Source of the DNA: Closterium sp. NIES-65
Taxonomy: Eukaryota > Streptophyta > Zygnematophyceae > Desmidiales > Closteriaceae
NCBI GenBank assembly: GCA_948144175.1
Contig: CANXME010002579.1
Coordinates: 1,486,001 to 1,550,000 of the forward strand
Direction: 5' to 3'
Length of the DNA stretch: 64,000 bases
A program made the position numbers and the translations under genes. Below the pieces are notes generated by a model. That model saw only the letters and a program-made list of their open reading frames with translations. It was not told the DNA's origin and made no database searches. Below, piece by piece: positions 21,127-32,092 of the stretch (positions within the stretch are counted from its first letter, which is position 1; each line of letters opens with the position of its first letter).

Positions 21127-22361
21127 CCAAAGACGAACGAGTAGCCCGCCACGAGACAGAGCCGGAACCAAGGCTGAAGGTGTAACCCTGTGACGACCGC
21201 TGCGTAGCCTGGTCGTCAGCCCAAGAAGCGTCCGCGTGACCTGTAAGGACCACTGGACTCCGCCCTCCAAGCACTAGCCCCATGCCCGACGTACTGCACA
21301 GGTAGCGCAATACCCTCTTCGCTGCAGCCATGTGCTCTGGTCGGTGTCTCCCAGGAGCAACATAGCGTGCAAGAATGCTAAGAGGGTATGCAAGGTCAGG
21401 TCGTGTGCAGGTCATCAGGTACATGAGGCAGCCAACAAGCTCTGGGTACGAGCCACTCGACTCTACGGACTCATCCGAAGGCAGAGCTGAGAGCGAGTGG
21501 CGGGTAGACAGAGGAGTGGCCTGAGGCGAGGAGTACGTGAAGCCGAAGCGCTGAAGGACCTGCTGCACCATGTGTGACTGAGTCAAGGTACTGGTGCGGC
21601 GTGCTCTGTCCCGAGTGATCTGCAAGCCAAGGTAGCTGCGCAGTTCACCCAGGTCTGTGCACGTGTGTCTCTTCTGCAGCTCGGACTTCACGTAGGCGAG
21701 TCCAGCAGTGTCAGCTGTGGCAAAGACCAAGTCGTCGATGTACACGAGGATGTAGAACGGCGGCAGTGAAGTGTCGGTGCGCAGAAACAGCGACGGGTCA
21801 GCAGTAGAAGGAGCAAACCCAAGAGCCGCAAGCGTAGTCCTCAGTGTGTCGTGCCACTCACGCGGTGCCTGGCGGAGACCGTAGACTGGCCGTCGGAGGC
21901 TCCACTGGGTGCCAGGAGGGAAAGTCCCAGTGAAGCCAGGTGGACGGCGCAGCCAGATCTCCTCGTGCAGGCTACCCTGCAAGAACGCAGTGCTGAAGTC
22001 GAGAGAGTGAAGCTCGTAGTCGCGCTGAGTGGCTATGTGTAGCAGCACCCGAAGAGTGGTCATCTTCGGGGTGGGAGAGAAGGTCTGAAAGTAGTCAACT
22101 CCCTGCCGCTGACTCAAGCCACGAGCGACGTACCGCGCCTTGAAGACAGGTGGAGAGCCCGGCGGCCGCTTGACCCTGAAGATCCACATGCCACTGACGA
22201 TGTTCGCCCCAGGAGGGGGAACCGCGTCAACGTAGGTACCTGTGGACTTCCAGGAAGCCATCTCTGCATCCATAGCTGCCTGCCACTGAGAGGAGTAGGG
22301 ACCCTCTACGGCCTCCGCGTAAGAGCGCGGAGTCGGGATGTCTAGTGCATCCGGGTCTCCC
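21127..22361 (-). pseudogene. Copia-1 reverse transcriptase and RNase H N-terminus
   Basis: Minus frame MDAEMASWKSTGTYVDAVPP (from 22273), VKRPPGSPPVFKARYVARG, FSPTPKMTTLRVLL, DFSTAFLQGSLHEEIWLRRP, VYGLRQAPREWHD, the catalytic YIDD box in LVYIDDLVFATADTAG (~21740), DLGELRSYLGLQITRD, RPDLAYPLSILARYVAPG, then the first RNase H motif GHADASWADDQATQRSS. This is the standard RVT_2-type copia RT. It is open until the solo LTR and lies in a different frame from the IN-side linker. Confidence 0.92.
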
Positions 22362-23657
22362 TCAGGAGCAAGCAGTACAGACGCGAGATGAGGTGAAGCA
22401 GCAGCGAGACACTGTACTCCTCCTGCCTGTCCTCAAGGACGTCCGTGCCAAGAGCACACTCACCCCCGACGGACGGAGGACAGACAGACGCAGACTCAGC
22501 GTAGTTAGACGACAGCGAGCAGCAAAGTCAACGAGCTCAGCGACAAGAGCAGACGCAGCAGTGGACTCAAAAGAGGGGTCAGTGACGACAGTAGCAAGAA
22601 GACGCGTGACAGTAGGACTGGCAGCACGAAGGGAGTCTGACTCAGGGTCGGCAAGCGCAGGAAGAGAGGACTCAGGAGGAGAAGGCAAAGGGGCACGAAG
22701 AGGAGCAGTGGACGGACGCAGAGACATCCGGTGCGTGCCAGGGACAGGAGGAGGACGCTGACGCGAACCGCGATCACTAGCGCGAGCAGCACGAACAGGC
22801 GACGCGGGACGAGACGCAGGCTCACGACGCTCACCAATACCTCCAGTAGGACCAGTGTAAGGAGAGGGAGCAGGCAGTGGGGAGGAAGGCTCCAACAGTG
22901 ACCGCGACTGAACAGGCTGTGGACACTCTACCGGAGGAGAGAGACCAAGAACCTGCTGCAGGAGCGGAACGAAGTACGGCCGAGGCCGCGCGGCAGCTCC
23001 AGACTCAGCAGAAAGAGCACCAGCACCCTCAGCGACAGCACCAGCGCAACCAGCACCTCCAGCGGCAGGACCTCCAGCAGCACCAGCAGCATAGCCACCG
23101 CCAGGACAGACAGCAGTAGTCTCAGCACCAACACCCTCAGCAGCTCCAGCTCCAGTAGGACCCGCAGGCCCAGCAGCTCCAGGACCGGCGGCACCAACAC
23201 CCTCGACGGTCGAAGAAGCTCCAGCTCCAGCAGTACGCCTCCAGCGGCGAGCAAACCACTCGCGCAGCTCCTGTGGAGAGAGGGGCTCCCGCCGAGACGC
23301 AGCACCAGGAGAAACCCCAGGCTCAGGAGCTCCAGACTCAGCACCCCCAGGCTCAGCAGCGCCAGACTTAGCACCCCCAGGCTCAGCAGCTCCAGACGCA
23401 GTACCCCCAGGCTCAGCAGCTCCAAACTCAGCACCCCCAGACACAGCACCCCCTAGCTCAGCAGCTCCAGGCACAGCACCCCCCGACTCAGCACCCCCAG
23501 GCTCAGCACCCTCAGCAGTAGCACCCCCAGGCTCAGCACCCCCAGTGGCAGCACCTCCAGGCTTGGCACCCCCGCGAACAGCACCCCCAAGAGTCAGCTC
23601 CCCCAGGCTCAGCACCCACAGCAGCACCAGAGTCACCAGTAACCTCGACCGGGTCAA
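22362..23657 (-). pseudogene. Copia-1 IN-RT linker with GGAEPGGA repeats
   Basis: A low-complexity linker between integrase and RT: about 100 residues of degenerate pentapeptides of the GGAEP type, then REPLSPQELREWFARRWRR, PRPYFVPLLQQVLGL, PAPSPYTGPTGG and SPTVTRLLATVVTDPSFES. The same order is found in Copia-2, so it is a real part of the polyprotein and not a shadow frame. No catalytic motif. Confidence 0.7.
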
Positions 23658-25335
23658 CAGCGTCTACCTGGGACACACCTGAGGGGGCAGGAACCTGAGG
23701 GGGGAGGGGGTCTACCGGGGGGGAAACCGGCACAAGGAAGTCCGGCGGCGGGGGGAGGGAAGGAGTGCGGTAGGGGAAGAGGCGGTAGAAGGGGACTGAC
23801 TCGTCGAACATGACGTCCTGGGAGGACAGAACACGACGGGAGGAGGGGTGGTAGAACTGCCACCCTGGAGCGTCAGGGGGGAAGCCAAGGAAGACACAGG
23901 GAGCAGCACGAGGGGACAGCTTGTCCGCAGACAAGTCGCGGACAAACGCCCGAGATCCCCAGACACGGAACGCAGACGCATCGCCAACCTTCCCCGTCCA
24001 CAGCAAGACTGGGGACATCGCAGGCCGAGAGACCCTAGGGTGAAGGTTGAGCTGATGCGCCGCGTACCGCACCGCAAACGGCCACAGGAAATGGGGGGCA
24101 GCCGCATGCAGCATGGACGTACAAGCGACATCCATGACCATGCCAATGCGGCGCTCAGCAATCCCATTTTGCTGTGGAGAATCCGGAAGCGTAAAGGTCT
24201 GGCGGATCCCCCGTGCACGACAGTACTCTTGCAGAAGGCGAGAGGAGAATTCCCCGCCTCGGTCAGAGTGCAGACGCAAAACAGGAAAGTCCGAGCCGAA
24301 GCTCCTCCTAAGCTGGAGACGAGCCTCGCGGATCCAGTCGATCAGCACCTCAGTGACAGCACCCTTGCTGCCCAAGGGGAAGACTGTGGTGTAACGCGAG
24401 TAGTCGTCAACCACCAACAGGAAGTAGCGCTCGAGACCCTGCCCACGGACGGGGGCTGGGCCCCACACATCCATGTGAAGTGTCTGCAGAGGAGCCTCCG
24501 TCGGGGGAAACTGGGAGGAGTGAGGAGCAGCCCGGAGGCGCCCCTTGACACAGGGGACACAGGAAGGTCCTGGTCCCGAAGGGAGGGGAGGGAGAGACCG
24601 GGGAAGACCTGAGACAAGGACACGGGAAGCCATGCCCCGAAGACGGGACAGGGAGGGGTGGCCAAGACGGTGGTGCCACAGGAGAGTCTCGTGAGACAGG
24701 AGGCGACACGAACAGGGGGCAGACTCAGGGCCAGACCGGGACGCAGCAGCAAACACCTGACCTGACGCAGCTACCTGACGAGACGCAGGGACTGGAGGAG
24801 ACTCAGTGGTCAGGGTGTAGAGGCTCGACCCCGGCCGACGCAAGAACGTGGCCAGGTGCCGCCCTGTGCGTGCGTCCGTTCAGTGGGTCACCCGCTGACT
24901 CGCAGGAGTGAACTGGTGAACCCCCGCATCCTGTAGGCCCGCACCACTCACCAAGTTCGTCGAGAACGAGGGAAGGTACAGACCAGACAGGGTGCCCGAG
25001 GGGGCAGCCGGACACGAGAGGACAGTGGAAAAGTGAGAGAGGACAGGACCCCCAGAGGGGTCAGCCAGGGTGACCGCAACCGGCCGGCCAAGCGGCGTGA
25101 GGGTGGTGCGGTCTTGAAAGAAGGAGCGAGAAGCCCCGGAGTCAAGTGTGAAAGTGAGGGAGGACGAAGGCGACGCAGTACCTGAGAGCGCAGTCTCACC
25201 AGTACCTGAGAGCGCAGACGCACTGGCACTTAGAGCAACAGCCTCACAAGCACCTAGCGCCGCAGTACCAATGCCCGGGTCGGGCGGGAAACACCGGTAA
25301 CAGTCACCCTCCTCACTATTAGTCACAGCATACAT
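23658..25335 (-). pseudogene. Copia-1 protease and integrase
   Basis: Protease: LTFTLDSGASRSFFQDRTTL at about 25170, an aspartic protease with the DSG active site. Pre-integrase: LLWHHRLGHPSLSRLRGM...CVPCVKG (HHCC-type zinc site). Integrase core: HMDVWGPAPV, FLLVVDDYSRYTTVFPL, LRLHSDRGGEFSS and DSPQQNGIAERRIG, giving the D, D and E residues. A TGA at about 24889 separates protease from integrase in the same frame. Confidence 0.9.
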
Positions 25336-25609
25336 AGCAGCAAGGATAGCATCAAAGTCAAGATCAAAGATCGCTACACCAGCCCTAAGAAGCTCATCCC
25401 AGCGGGGAATCTCACTAGCCTCGGGGAACTGCTGACGCCAAGCGTCCGTCAGGCGGCCAAAGCAGCGCTGGGTGGGGTGGGCACCCCCACACTGCTCACC
25501 CGCGCGGTCGCCGGAACGAAGGACGTAGGCACACGGATCAGCACCCCCACCACTCTGACGCCGAGCGTACCACTCACGGAGCTGCTGGGGTGGAGGGATG
25601 TCCCGCGAA

Positions 25610-25641
<32 letters not shown>

Positions 25642-26700
25642 CTGACCACTACCAGCACCGCTCTACTGCGAGGTACCACCCCGACCAGCTCCACCCCCTC
25701 CGCCACCACCGCCTCCTCCTGCGCCTCCTCCGCCGCCTCCACCTCCACTGCCGCCACCACCACCACCGCTGCCTCCACCACCGCCACCTCCGCCGCCGCT
25801 GCCACCACCACCACCACCCCCTCCACCACTCCCGCCGCCACCCCCACTCCCTCCGCCGCCTCCACCGCCACCTCCACCGCCCCCTCCAGCTCCACCCGCA
25901 CCCTTGCCCCCCTTGCCCTTGCCAGAGCGGCGTCTCCCGCTAGGGGCAGACGCCGCGCCGACCGACTCAAGACCAAGCAGGTCGGCAGCAGCAGCAGAGG
26001 CAACAGAGGGCAGCAGGGGGGAAGGAGAGCACCCCTCAAAAATAGGGGTGCGAGGGTCACCACGAGAAGCTCCTACAGCGACGATGCTCTTCTCCGCCGC
26101 TAGGAGGGCCTTCTCGAGGAGGTCGACAATGAGGGTGGTGGGACAAACTGAGAGAAAGTGGTCCCTGACTACGCGAAGAGAGTCAGGGAGGCGAGCGACT
26201 ACGTAGTAGAGAGTGATGTACATGGGGGGGGGGGGGGGGTTCTTGGCGCAGAACTCAGCAGGAAGGGCGGCGCGGTAGCGAGTGTCAGTAGTGCGGAGGT
26301 GCGTAATGAGGTCAGCGACAGTGGGAAAGGCAGAGAGGTCAGGAAAGAGGTAGGGAAGCATGAGACGGCTCAGTGCAGCAGTGGCAGGGGAAGAGTAGCG
26401 CGCAACTACAGCGTCGTACAAGGTCTGAGCACTCTTGTACTGACTAAAGTGCGCGCGCTCAGAGGTAGGGAGGTGGCGACGCACAGCAAGACGTGCAGCA
26501 GCATCGCGGGTGGCCCACTGAGAGCGCACAGTGGGATCAGCATCAGCAGCAGGGGCAGGATAGGCGCCAGAAGTGAGGTCAAAGAGAGAAAGGCCGTCTG
26601 CTCTATCGCACTGTAAGAACAGCTGCAAGTCGTCGACCCAGACGTCAAAGTCAATGGCGCGACCCTCAGCGTCAAACGCTAGGACACTAGGGGTAGCCAT
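25336..26700 (-). pseudogene. Copia-1 Gag
   Basis: Start at ATG 26700 (MATPSVLAFDAEGRAIDFDV). It has the WVDDLQLFLQ and SAQTLYDAVVARYSSP blocks of copia Gag (UBN2-like), LIVDLLEKALLAAEKSIVAVG, then GRRRSGKGKGGKG and a ~90-residue Gly-rich tract. A TAG at 25663 lies within it. The same frame continues with QQLREWYARRQSGGG and GEQCGGAHPTQRCFGRLTDAW, a knuckle-like Cys/His segment. A poly-G run at 26227-26240 encodes a Pro run. Confidence 0.82.
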
Positions 26701-26769
26701 GACAGCAGTAGACGGTCTCACCAGACAGGGCGGGTCGGGCAGCGCAGTAGCACAGCAGCACAGCAGCAC

Positions 26770-27800
26770 AGCAACTCAACCGGCTCAGCAGCAACAGCAG
26801 CTTCGCAGGACCAGCGGCTCGGCTCCGCAGGTGGTGCAGGCGGCTCGGGCGGCTCGGGGGGCTCGGGCGGCGCGGGCGGCTCGGGCGGCTTGGGTGGCTC
26901 GGGCGGCTCGGGCTGTCAGCGGCACAGGCGGCTCGGCTCCGCAGCTGGGCAGACGGCTTGGGCGGCTCAGGCTGCACGGCGGCGAACGGGCGGCGTGGGG
27001 GCCGGGACGGCGGCGCGCAGTAGGGACGGGCGGCTGGCGGGCGGCTGGGAGCGGGGCCGGGACTGGTGAGGGGCCAGGACGGGCGGTGTCCTGGCGCCTA
27101 GGGGCCGAGACGGGAGAGCGCGGCCGGGGCGGGCGGCACAGGGCGGCTTGGGGCCGGGTCGGGCGGCTCGCGGGCGGTGAGGGGCCGGGACGGGCGCTCG
27201 CGGGCGGCTAGGGGCCGGGACGGGCGCGCGCGGGTGGCTAGAGGCCTTGACGGGCGGCGCGTTGGCGGCTAGGGGCCGGGACGGGCGGCACGCGGGCGGC
27301 TAGGGGCCTGAACGGGCGGCGCGTGAGCGGCTAGGGGCCGGGACGGGCGGCGTGCGGGCGGCTAGGGGCCTGAACGGGCGGCGCGCGGGCGGCTAGGGGC
27401 CTGAACGGGCGGCGTGCTGGCGGCTAGGGGCCTGAACGGGCGGCGCGCGAGCGGCTAGGGGCCGGGACGGACGGCGCGCGGGCGGCTAGAGGCCGGGAAG
27501 GGCGGCGCGCGGGCGGCTAGGGGCCTGAACGGGCGGCGCGCTGGCGGCTAGGGGCCTGAACGGGCGGCGCGCGAGCGGCTAGAGGCCGGGAAGGGCGGCG
27601 CGCGGGCGGCTAAGGGCCGGGACGGGCGGCGCACGGGCGGCTAGGGGCCTGAACGGGCGCGCGCGGGCGGCTAAGGGCGGCGCGCGGGCGTCTAGGGGGG
27701 GCCGCAGGGCAGGCCGAAAGAACGAAAGAGAGGGCCCGGAGCGCGCTCCGGGCAGAAAAAATTTAAGAGTGGTGGGCCCTACGCACAGTTCCCACGGGGG
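26770..27800 (-). repeat. 31-bp minisatellite in the Copia-1 leader
   Basis: From ~27060 to ~27700 a 31-bp unit (GGGGCCTGAACGGGCGGCGCG plus CGGGCGGCTA) repeats about 20 times with point variants (CTGAAC/CGGGAC, GCGCGCG/GTGCTGG). It lies between the primer site and gag, where the packaging leader would be. 26770-27060 is more irregular GGCTCGGGCGG repeat. No gene is seen. Confidence 0.85.
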
Positions 27801-27816
27801 AACCTGCTCGATACCA
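27801..27816 (-). promoter_or_regulatory. Copia-1 primer binding site
   Basis: On the minus strand TGGTATCGAGCAGGTT directly follows the 5' LTR. The same site follows the Copia-2 5' LTR at 38288. It is a variant of the initiator-Met tRNA primer site. Confidence 0.8.
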
Positions 27817-27952
27817 TGTGGAGAATAGAACGAGAATGGATTGAACTATGAATGAAGTGAGTATAAATAGGAAACCCTAGCTGGGTTGTACCCCCTATGG
27901 GATACCCCACTACAGCCTACACAATAGTATAAGCTATATATATGTTCTGACA
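27817..27952 (-). repeat. Copia-1 5' LTR
   Basis: 136 bp, pair of 20280-20415 with about three substitutions. It is followed by the CATAT target duplication and then by E4 coding sequence. Confidence 0.92.
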
Positions 27953-29553
27953 CATATCCCGACAAGCCATCGCTACAGCACTACATGAGCCCGGGCTTTC
28001 GCCTCTAGTGCCGCTGGTGAAACTGACCTATGGTAACCCGTCCAAGTTACACCTCGACGCAAATTTCGAAAGTGACCCGCTGATCAGCGAACGGGGCGTG
28101 CGTCGAGGGGCCCCACTTGGCCCGTTACTATTTGCGGCGGGAATACATTCAGCACTTCGCGACACTGCTGAGGCGCACCCCTATGTGCTTTGTCTGGCTT
28201 ACGCCGACGATGTCACATTCCTGGGGGAGGCGGCGGACGCGATAGCCGCATTCCACTACTTCACCGAGAGGCTGGCGCACCTGGGGCTAATACACAACGC
28301 ACAGAAATGTGCGGCCTGGAGCAGGGAAGCAGCGGTGAAGGATCAGCTGCCACATGGAGTTCCATTCTCGCAGGACGGCGTACGCCTGCTGGGAAGCTTC
28401 GTGGGCCCGGACAGCAGGGCGTCACAGTTCCTATCGGGTCAGCTACGGGAAATGGCGAAACCTCTGCCACTCCTTGAGAAAGCCGACCCCTAGGTAGCAT
28501 CGTTGCTACTCACCCGCTGTATCTCGAGGCGGGTGGCATACCTCATTAGAACTACACCGCTTCATCTTCTGCCTCGCGACACCTGGAGTCAGTGGGGCAC
28601 TGATTTGCTTGCAGCACTACTCACTGCTTGCGGCATCCGCGTCCCCACCTGCCGCACTGAACAAGCACGTGTCTGGGCGCAGGCCTCACTGCCGCCGTCC
28701 TTGGGAGGGGTAGGAATTTCTGACCCCCTAGTCGAGGGAGTATACGGGTACGCGGCGAGCTTCACACAGGTCGCGCTCTTCCTGGCGTCACTAGGCGGCG
28801 CTCCTGACGGCGCGTTGACGCGGGCTCGGGACCACATACTGCTGCCTCTACACGCATGGCTATCGGAGTGCGAAGCGGCTTTACCGGAAGATGCACGGGA
28901 AATCCTGGAGAAAGAGCGGCTGGAGCGATCAGACATCAGGCTCCAGCACGCACTGGCATTAAGGGTACATGGGAGCAGATATGCCGAACAAGTCAGGGAG
29001 ACACGATGGATGGCGCTGAACCCACTGTGCGGACACACGCAGCGGATGTACTCAATGACTGGGTACGGGACCGGAGATTGGCTGACCGCTATCCCCATTG
29101 CGGCCAACAGGAGGATAGGGCCAACTCACTTCTCTAATGCCGTGCGTTTTTGGCTGGCCCTGCCCTTCTCCACCCCCAAGAAGTGTGACTGCGCTGACCA
29201 CATCGCCATCACGGACCCCCGCCTCCCCAACCACCTACTCCGCTGCGGCACGGGCAAGCATCGCATCAACACCCATAACGAGCTGCGCGATGCCTGCATT
29301 AGCATGGCTCAGGACGCAGGGTTCATTGTCCACAGCGAGTCGTCGGCGCACTGCCCCATTAAGGAACAGACGGCAGACTTTACAATGACGGACAGGAGTA
29401 GCGGGGCCGTTTATGTCTGCGACGTCACCATTACCGACCCTATTAGCACAAGGGATCCGGAGGCGCGGAAAGGCAGGGGCTGGGCGGCACGGGAGCAAGC
29501 GGACAAAAAGATCCAGCACTACGCCACCCTGCCAGAGACGGTGACGTTCCCAC
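27953..29553 (+). pseudogene. E4 RT-RLE polyprotein, 3' half
   Basis: Resumes at SRQAIATAL, LVPLVKLTYGNPSKLHLDAN, then RRGAPLGPLLFAAGIHS (a degenerate RQGDPLGP) and the catalytic YADD (~28200). A TAG at 28490 replaces the Gln of DPQVA. The frame from 28503 continues through GHTQRMYSMTGYGTGDWL, the knuckle CDCADHIAITDPRLPNHLLRC, TADFTMTDRS...YVCDVTITDPIS and GRGWAAREQADKK. It is cut by Copia-3 after LPETVTFPL. The frame reading past 29553 is LTR sequence, not protein. Confidence 0.87.
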
Positions 29554-30431
29554 TATTATGTGATGCTATCATTTGCATTCACGTCTGTCTGCCTCCCATC
29601 ATGTGTTCGTGCGTTGCATGCGTGAAATGAGCGTGCGCAAGAATTTGTGTTTTCTGTGGTTTGGATTTTCTGAGTCTGTGTGAATGCTATTTGGCTTGAG
29701 CAGATATCTGAAGTGACTCCACTGCTCAAGAGCTTTCCAACAAGCCAAGGATCACTTCAATCGGAGCACGAACAAGAAAGTTACGAACTTTCGAAGTTCG
29801 TATGCTTTTCATATTTGATTGTGGCAACTGTGGGAAGTTGTGGGGTTGACTCCATATGGGGTACAGACTTTTGGGGGTTGGGAAATTCGAATCCATCACT
29901 GTAGATGCTGCAATGTGGTTGGGAGAAGCCAAACCAGGTTGGCAAGTGTGGCCAAGTTGGAGTGAGGTGGATTATGGAGGTTGGGATAGAGACAAAGGTC
30001 AAAGTTGGGTTGCCTATGAGGAAGGGAATTGTGTGGCATGGAGTTTCCTTGGTTGGGGACTCCTTGGGGACCTTCCCTCTCGTCCTCCTCTTCCCTCCTA
30101 CCTGGTTTAGTGCTACTCTAACTTTCTTGTGTAGCAATCTTGAGAATTGTGAGAACTCTTGTGATTGAGTTAAGTTCTTATGGCAGCATACCCCCCTGTG
30201 CGCCGAAATTCATAAGTCGATAAATACTCCACCTTATTGTACGATTCAACTTGAGAATTGTAGCCACGGAGTAGAGCTACATCATATCTGAGTTTGGTGA
30301 AGTTTTGACTGTAAACTTTTTGTCGACGGCGTTTTTTGTGAACTCGACGATTCTGTCCAGAATTCTAAGCCAACGATTTTGTGATAATTTCGGCTCCTAA
30401 TCTTCATAGACTCCGTCCTTAGTCTCTAACA
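29554..30431 (+). repeat. Copia-3 5' LTR
   Basis: About 878 bp. It includes the inverted motif GAACTTTCGAAGTTC (~29785), and its AATTC-rich 3' part (30200-30431) is missing from the 3' LTR. It ends TCTCTAACA just before the primer site. Confidence 0.85.
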
Positions 30432-30433
30432 AG

Positions 30434-30448
30434 TGGTATCAGAGCAGA
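30434..30448 (+). promoter_or_regulatory. Copia-3 primer binding site
   Basis: TGGTATCAGAGCAGATT, two bases after the LTR end, complementary to initiator-Met tRNA. Confidence 0.88.
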
Positions 30449-30652
30449 TTAAGGACTTTGTGGAGATTCTACTGAAATGTGAAGACCCTCCTAGACCCAC
30501 CATGGCCTGTGGGCGTGCTTAAGTGGAGTTCTAGAGGTTGCATGTGACTTCCGTAAAGGGGAAACTCTGCCGAAATTTCGTTGGCGCCGACACTTGTGAA
30601 AATTTTGTGGGACTTTGGTGTGGACAGCAAAAGGGGGAGCTGGAACCTATGA

Positions 30653-31717
30653 TTGGGAGCTGAGGAGATGAGTCAAGGGAGTGGAGAAGCAGCTGAGAAG
30701 AGAAGTGAACCGCCACCATCCAAGATTGAGGCGTTGGATGGCTCCAACTACGAGGAATGGAGTGGGCGGATGCGGAGCGCCTTCAAGCGCTACAAGCTGC
30801 TGAAAATTGCAATGGGAGAGGAGAAGATACCGGAGGAAGGAGATGCCCGCGATCGGTGGATTGAGAAGAGCGCGGTGCTGTACGACCTCATCCTCCAATC
30901 GGTCAACAACGACATGTTCCAGCACATCAAGGATTTGGTGGAGCTCGATGACTCAGGACCGAAGGCGTGGAAGCTGCTACGCGACGTGATTCAGCCCAAC
31001 ACGCTGCCCATGGTGATTGTGCTCGAGAAGGAGTTGGCAGCCATCTCCATGCGATCGGGAGATGATGTGAAGCCGGTCCTTGACAAGATCAAAGACACCT
31101 ATGCAAGGATGGCAGCAGCGGGCTGCGAGGTGTCGCAGATGCAGCAGTGCACCAAAATCATCTCGGTGCTCGACAACTCATGGGACAACCTCATCCCCAC
31201 CCTCAACGTTCAGCAGGACAAGTGGGCGCCTGAGTGGCTACGGCAGCAGATCCTGCAGGAGGACTTCCGCAGGCGCCACACGGGAGGTGGTGCTGCCAAC
31301 AAAACTGCTGAGGGGTATGGAGCTGTAGGAGGCAGCAGGGGAAGAGGGGGTGGGAGAGGCCGAGGCCGTGGGAGAGGTTTTGGCAGAGGGAGAGGTCGAG
31401 GTGACTACAATGAGGGGCATGGGAGCTCTAATGGCAGGGGGAGCACCCGAATGGAGGGTGCGTGCTGGTACTGCAAGAAGGCTGGACACCCGTGGTTCAA
31501 ATGTTTCAGCCGGCCTGAGGGATGGGCGCCCCTAGGCATGAAGCTGCCAAGCGGTGAACGTGCACGAGGTGGCGCTGTGCAAGGTTCAGGTGCACAAGGT
31601 GATGGTGCACAAGGTAAAGCTGACCCTGGGATGTTCCTCATGGTTGAGGATGTGAAAGGGAGTGAGGGTGATGTGGGTTTTGTTGGGAAGGTTGTGATGC
31701 ACCCCCTCACTCACTAG
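30653..31717 (+). CDS. Copia-3 Gag
   Basis: 354 codons; the likely start is the ATG at 30668 (MSQGSGEAAEKR) or 30653. It contains KIEALDGSNYEEWSGRMRSA (copia N-terminal motif), the UBN2-type helical domain (LYDLILQSVNNDMFQHIKDL, AWKLLRDVIQ, ILQEDFRRRH), an RGRGRGRGFGRGRGRG tract and a CCHC knuckle CWYCKKAGHPWFKCF near residue 275. It ends at a TAG right before the protease motif; the frame continues beyond, so in the ancestor Gag was probably fused to protease. It forms the capsid-like particle in this family. Confidence 0.88.
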   Translation: MGAEEMSQGSGEAAEKRSEPPPSKIEALDGSNYEEWSGRMRSAFKRYKLLKIAMGEEKIPEEGDARDRWIEKSAVLYDLILQSVNNDMFQHIKDLVELDDSGPKAWKLLRDVIQPNTLPMVIVLEKELAAISMRSGDDVKPVLDKIKDTYARMAAAGCEVSQMQQCTKIISVLDNSWDNLIPTLNVQQDKWAPEWLRQQILQEDFRRRHTGGGAANKTAEGYGAVGGSRGRGGGRGRGRGRGFGRGRGRGDYNEGHGSSNGRGSTRMEGACWYCKKAGHPWFKCFSRPEGWAPLGMKLPSGERARGGAVQGSGAQGDGAQGKADPGMFLMVEDVKGSEGDVGFVGKVVMHPLTH

Positions 31718-32092
31718 GTGATCGATTCAGGTTGCACAAGTCACATGACCCCGCGGGCAGATTTGCTTGATGAGGTGAAGCCCCCTGGAAAGATCAAGTT
31801 TGTGGCTGCCGCTTCAGGTGCTTTGCTCCCTGTGATTGGTGTGGTGAATGCCAAGGTGATGGGAGCCAATGGGGAGCTTGTGGGGCTTGGGAATGTGCTG
31901 TTGGTTGAAGGTTTGACCGCTAACCTTCTTTCTGTGCGCCGGCTGCAGAAGAGCAAGGCTGAAGTTACCTTCGGCCCAACCAGCTGCCGTGCAAAGCTTG
32001 GGAAGTTGCTGCTGTGGGATTTGGAGAAGAAGAGTAGCTGCATCAAGGACCTGCGGCAGCTGCCCATCATCCCTTGGAGGGATTGGAGGTGA
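31718..32092 (+). pseudogene. Copia-3 protease
   Basis: VIDSGCTSHMTPRADLLDEV at the start carries the DSG active site, followed by VLLVEGLTANLLSVRRLQK, the usual copia protease/pre-integrase link. It is in frame with Gag. The frame ends after IIPWRDWR, and integrase continues in another frame, so the pre-integrase HHCC region is damaged by an indel. Confidence 0.85.

Larger units (their letters stand above)
20280..27952 (-). mobile_element. Copia-1: complete Ty1/copia element in E4 (minus strand)
   Basis: 136-bp LTRs at both ends, a CATAT duplication on each side (20275-20279, 27953-27957), a primer site next to the right LTR, a G/C tract next to the left LTR, and gag-PR-IN-RT-RH in copia order on the minus strand. 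I count about three differences between the LTRs. A 31-bp minisatellite lies in the leader and a solo LTR interrupts RNase H. Stops and frameshifts make it non-autonomous now. Confidence 0.93.
17260..29553 (+). mobile_element. GA-LINE copy E4, subfamily A, split by Copia-1 and cut by Copia-3
   Basis: The 5' half is 17260-20279 and the 3' half 27953-29553. Copia-1 sits between them with a CATAT duplication; joining the halves restores NAFNSISRQAIATAL. The copy ends at 29553 inside the endonuclease, where Copia-3 begins. The rest of the endonuclease, 3' UTR and GA tail are not found in the window. Confidence 0.85.

Noticed and set aside
22505-23449. Leu-rich membrane-like frames in the copia linkers
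   Set aside because: Alternative-frame readings of the GGAEP repeat; the hydrophobic pattern comes from the repeat unit.
23848-24612. 254-codon plus-strand frame opposite the Copia-1 integrase
   Set aside because: Shadow of the GC-rich integrase gene; the Copia-2 counterpart has no matching frame. It shows that length alone is not evidence for antisense genes.
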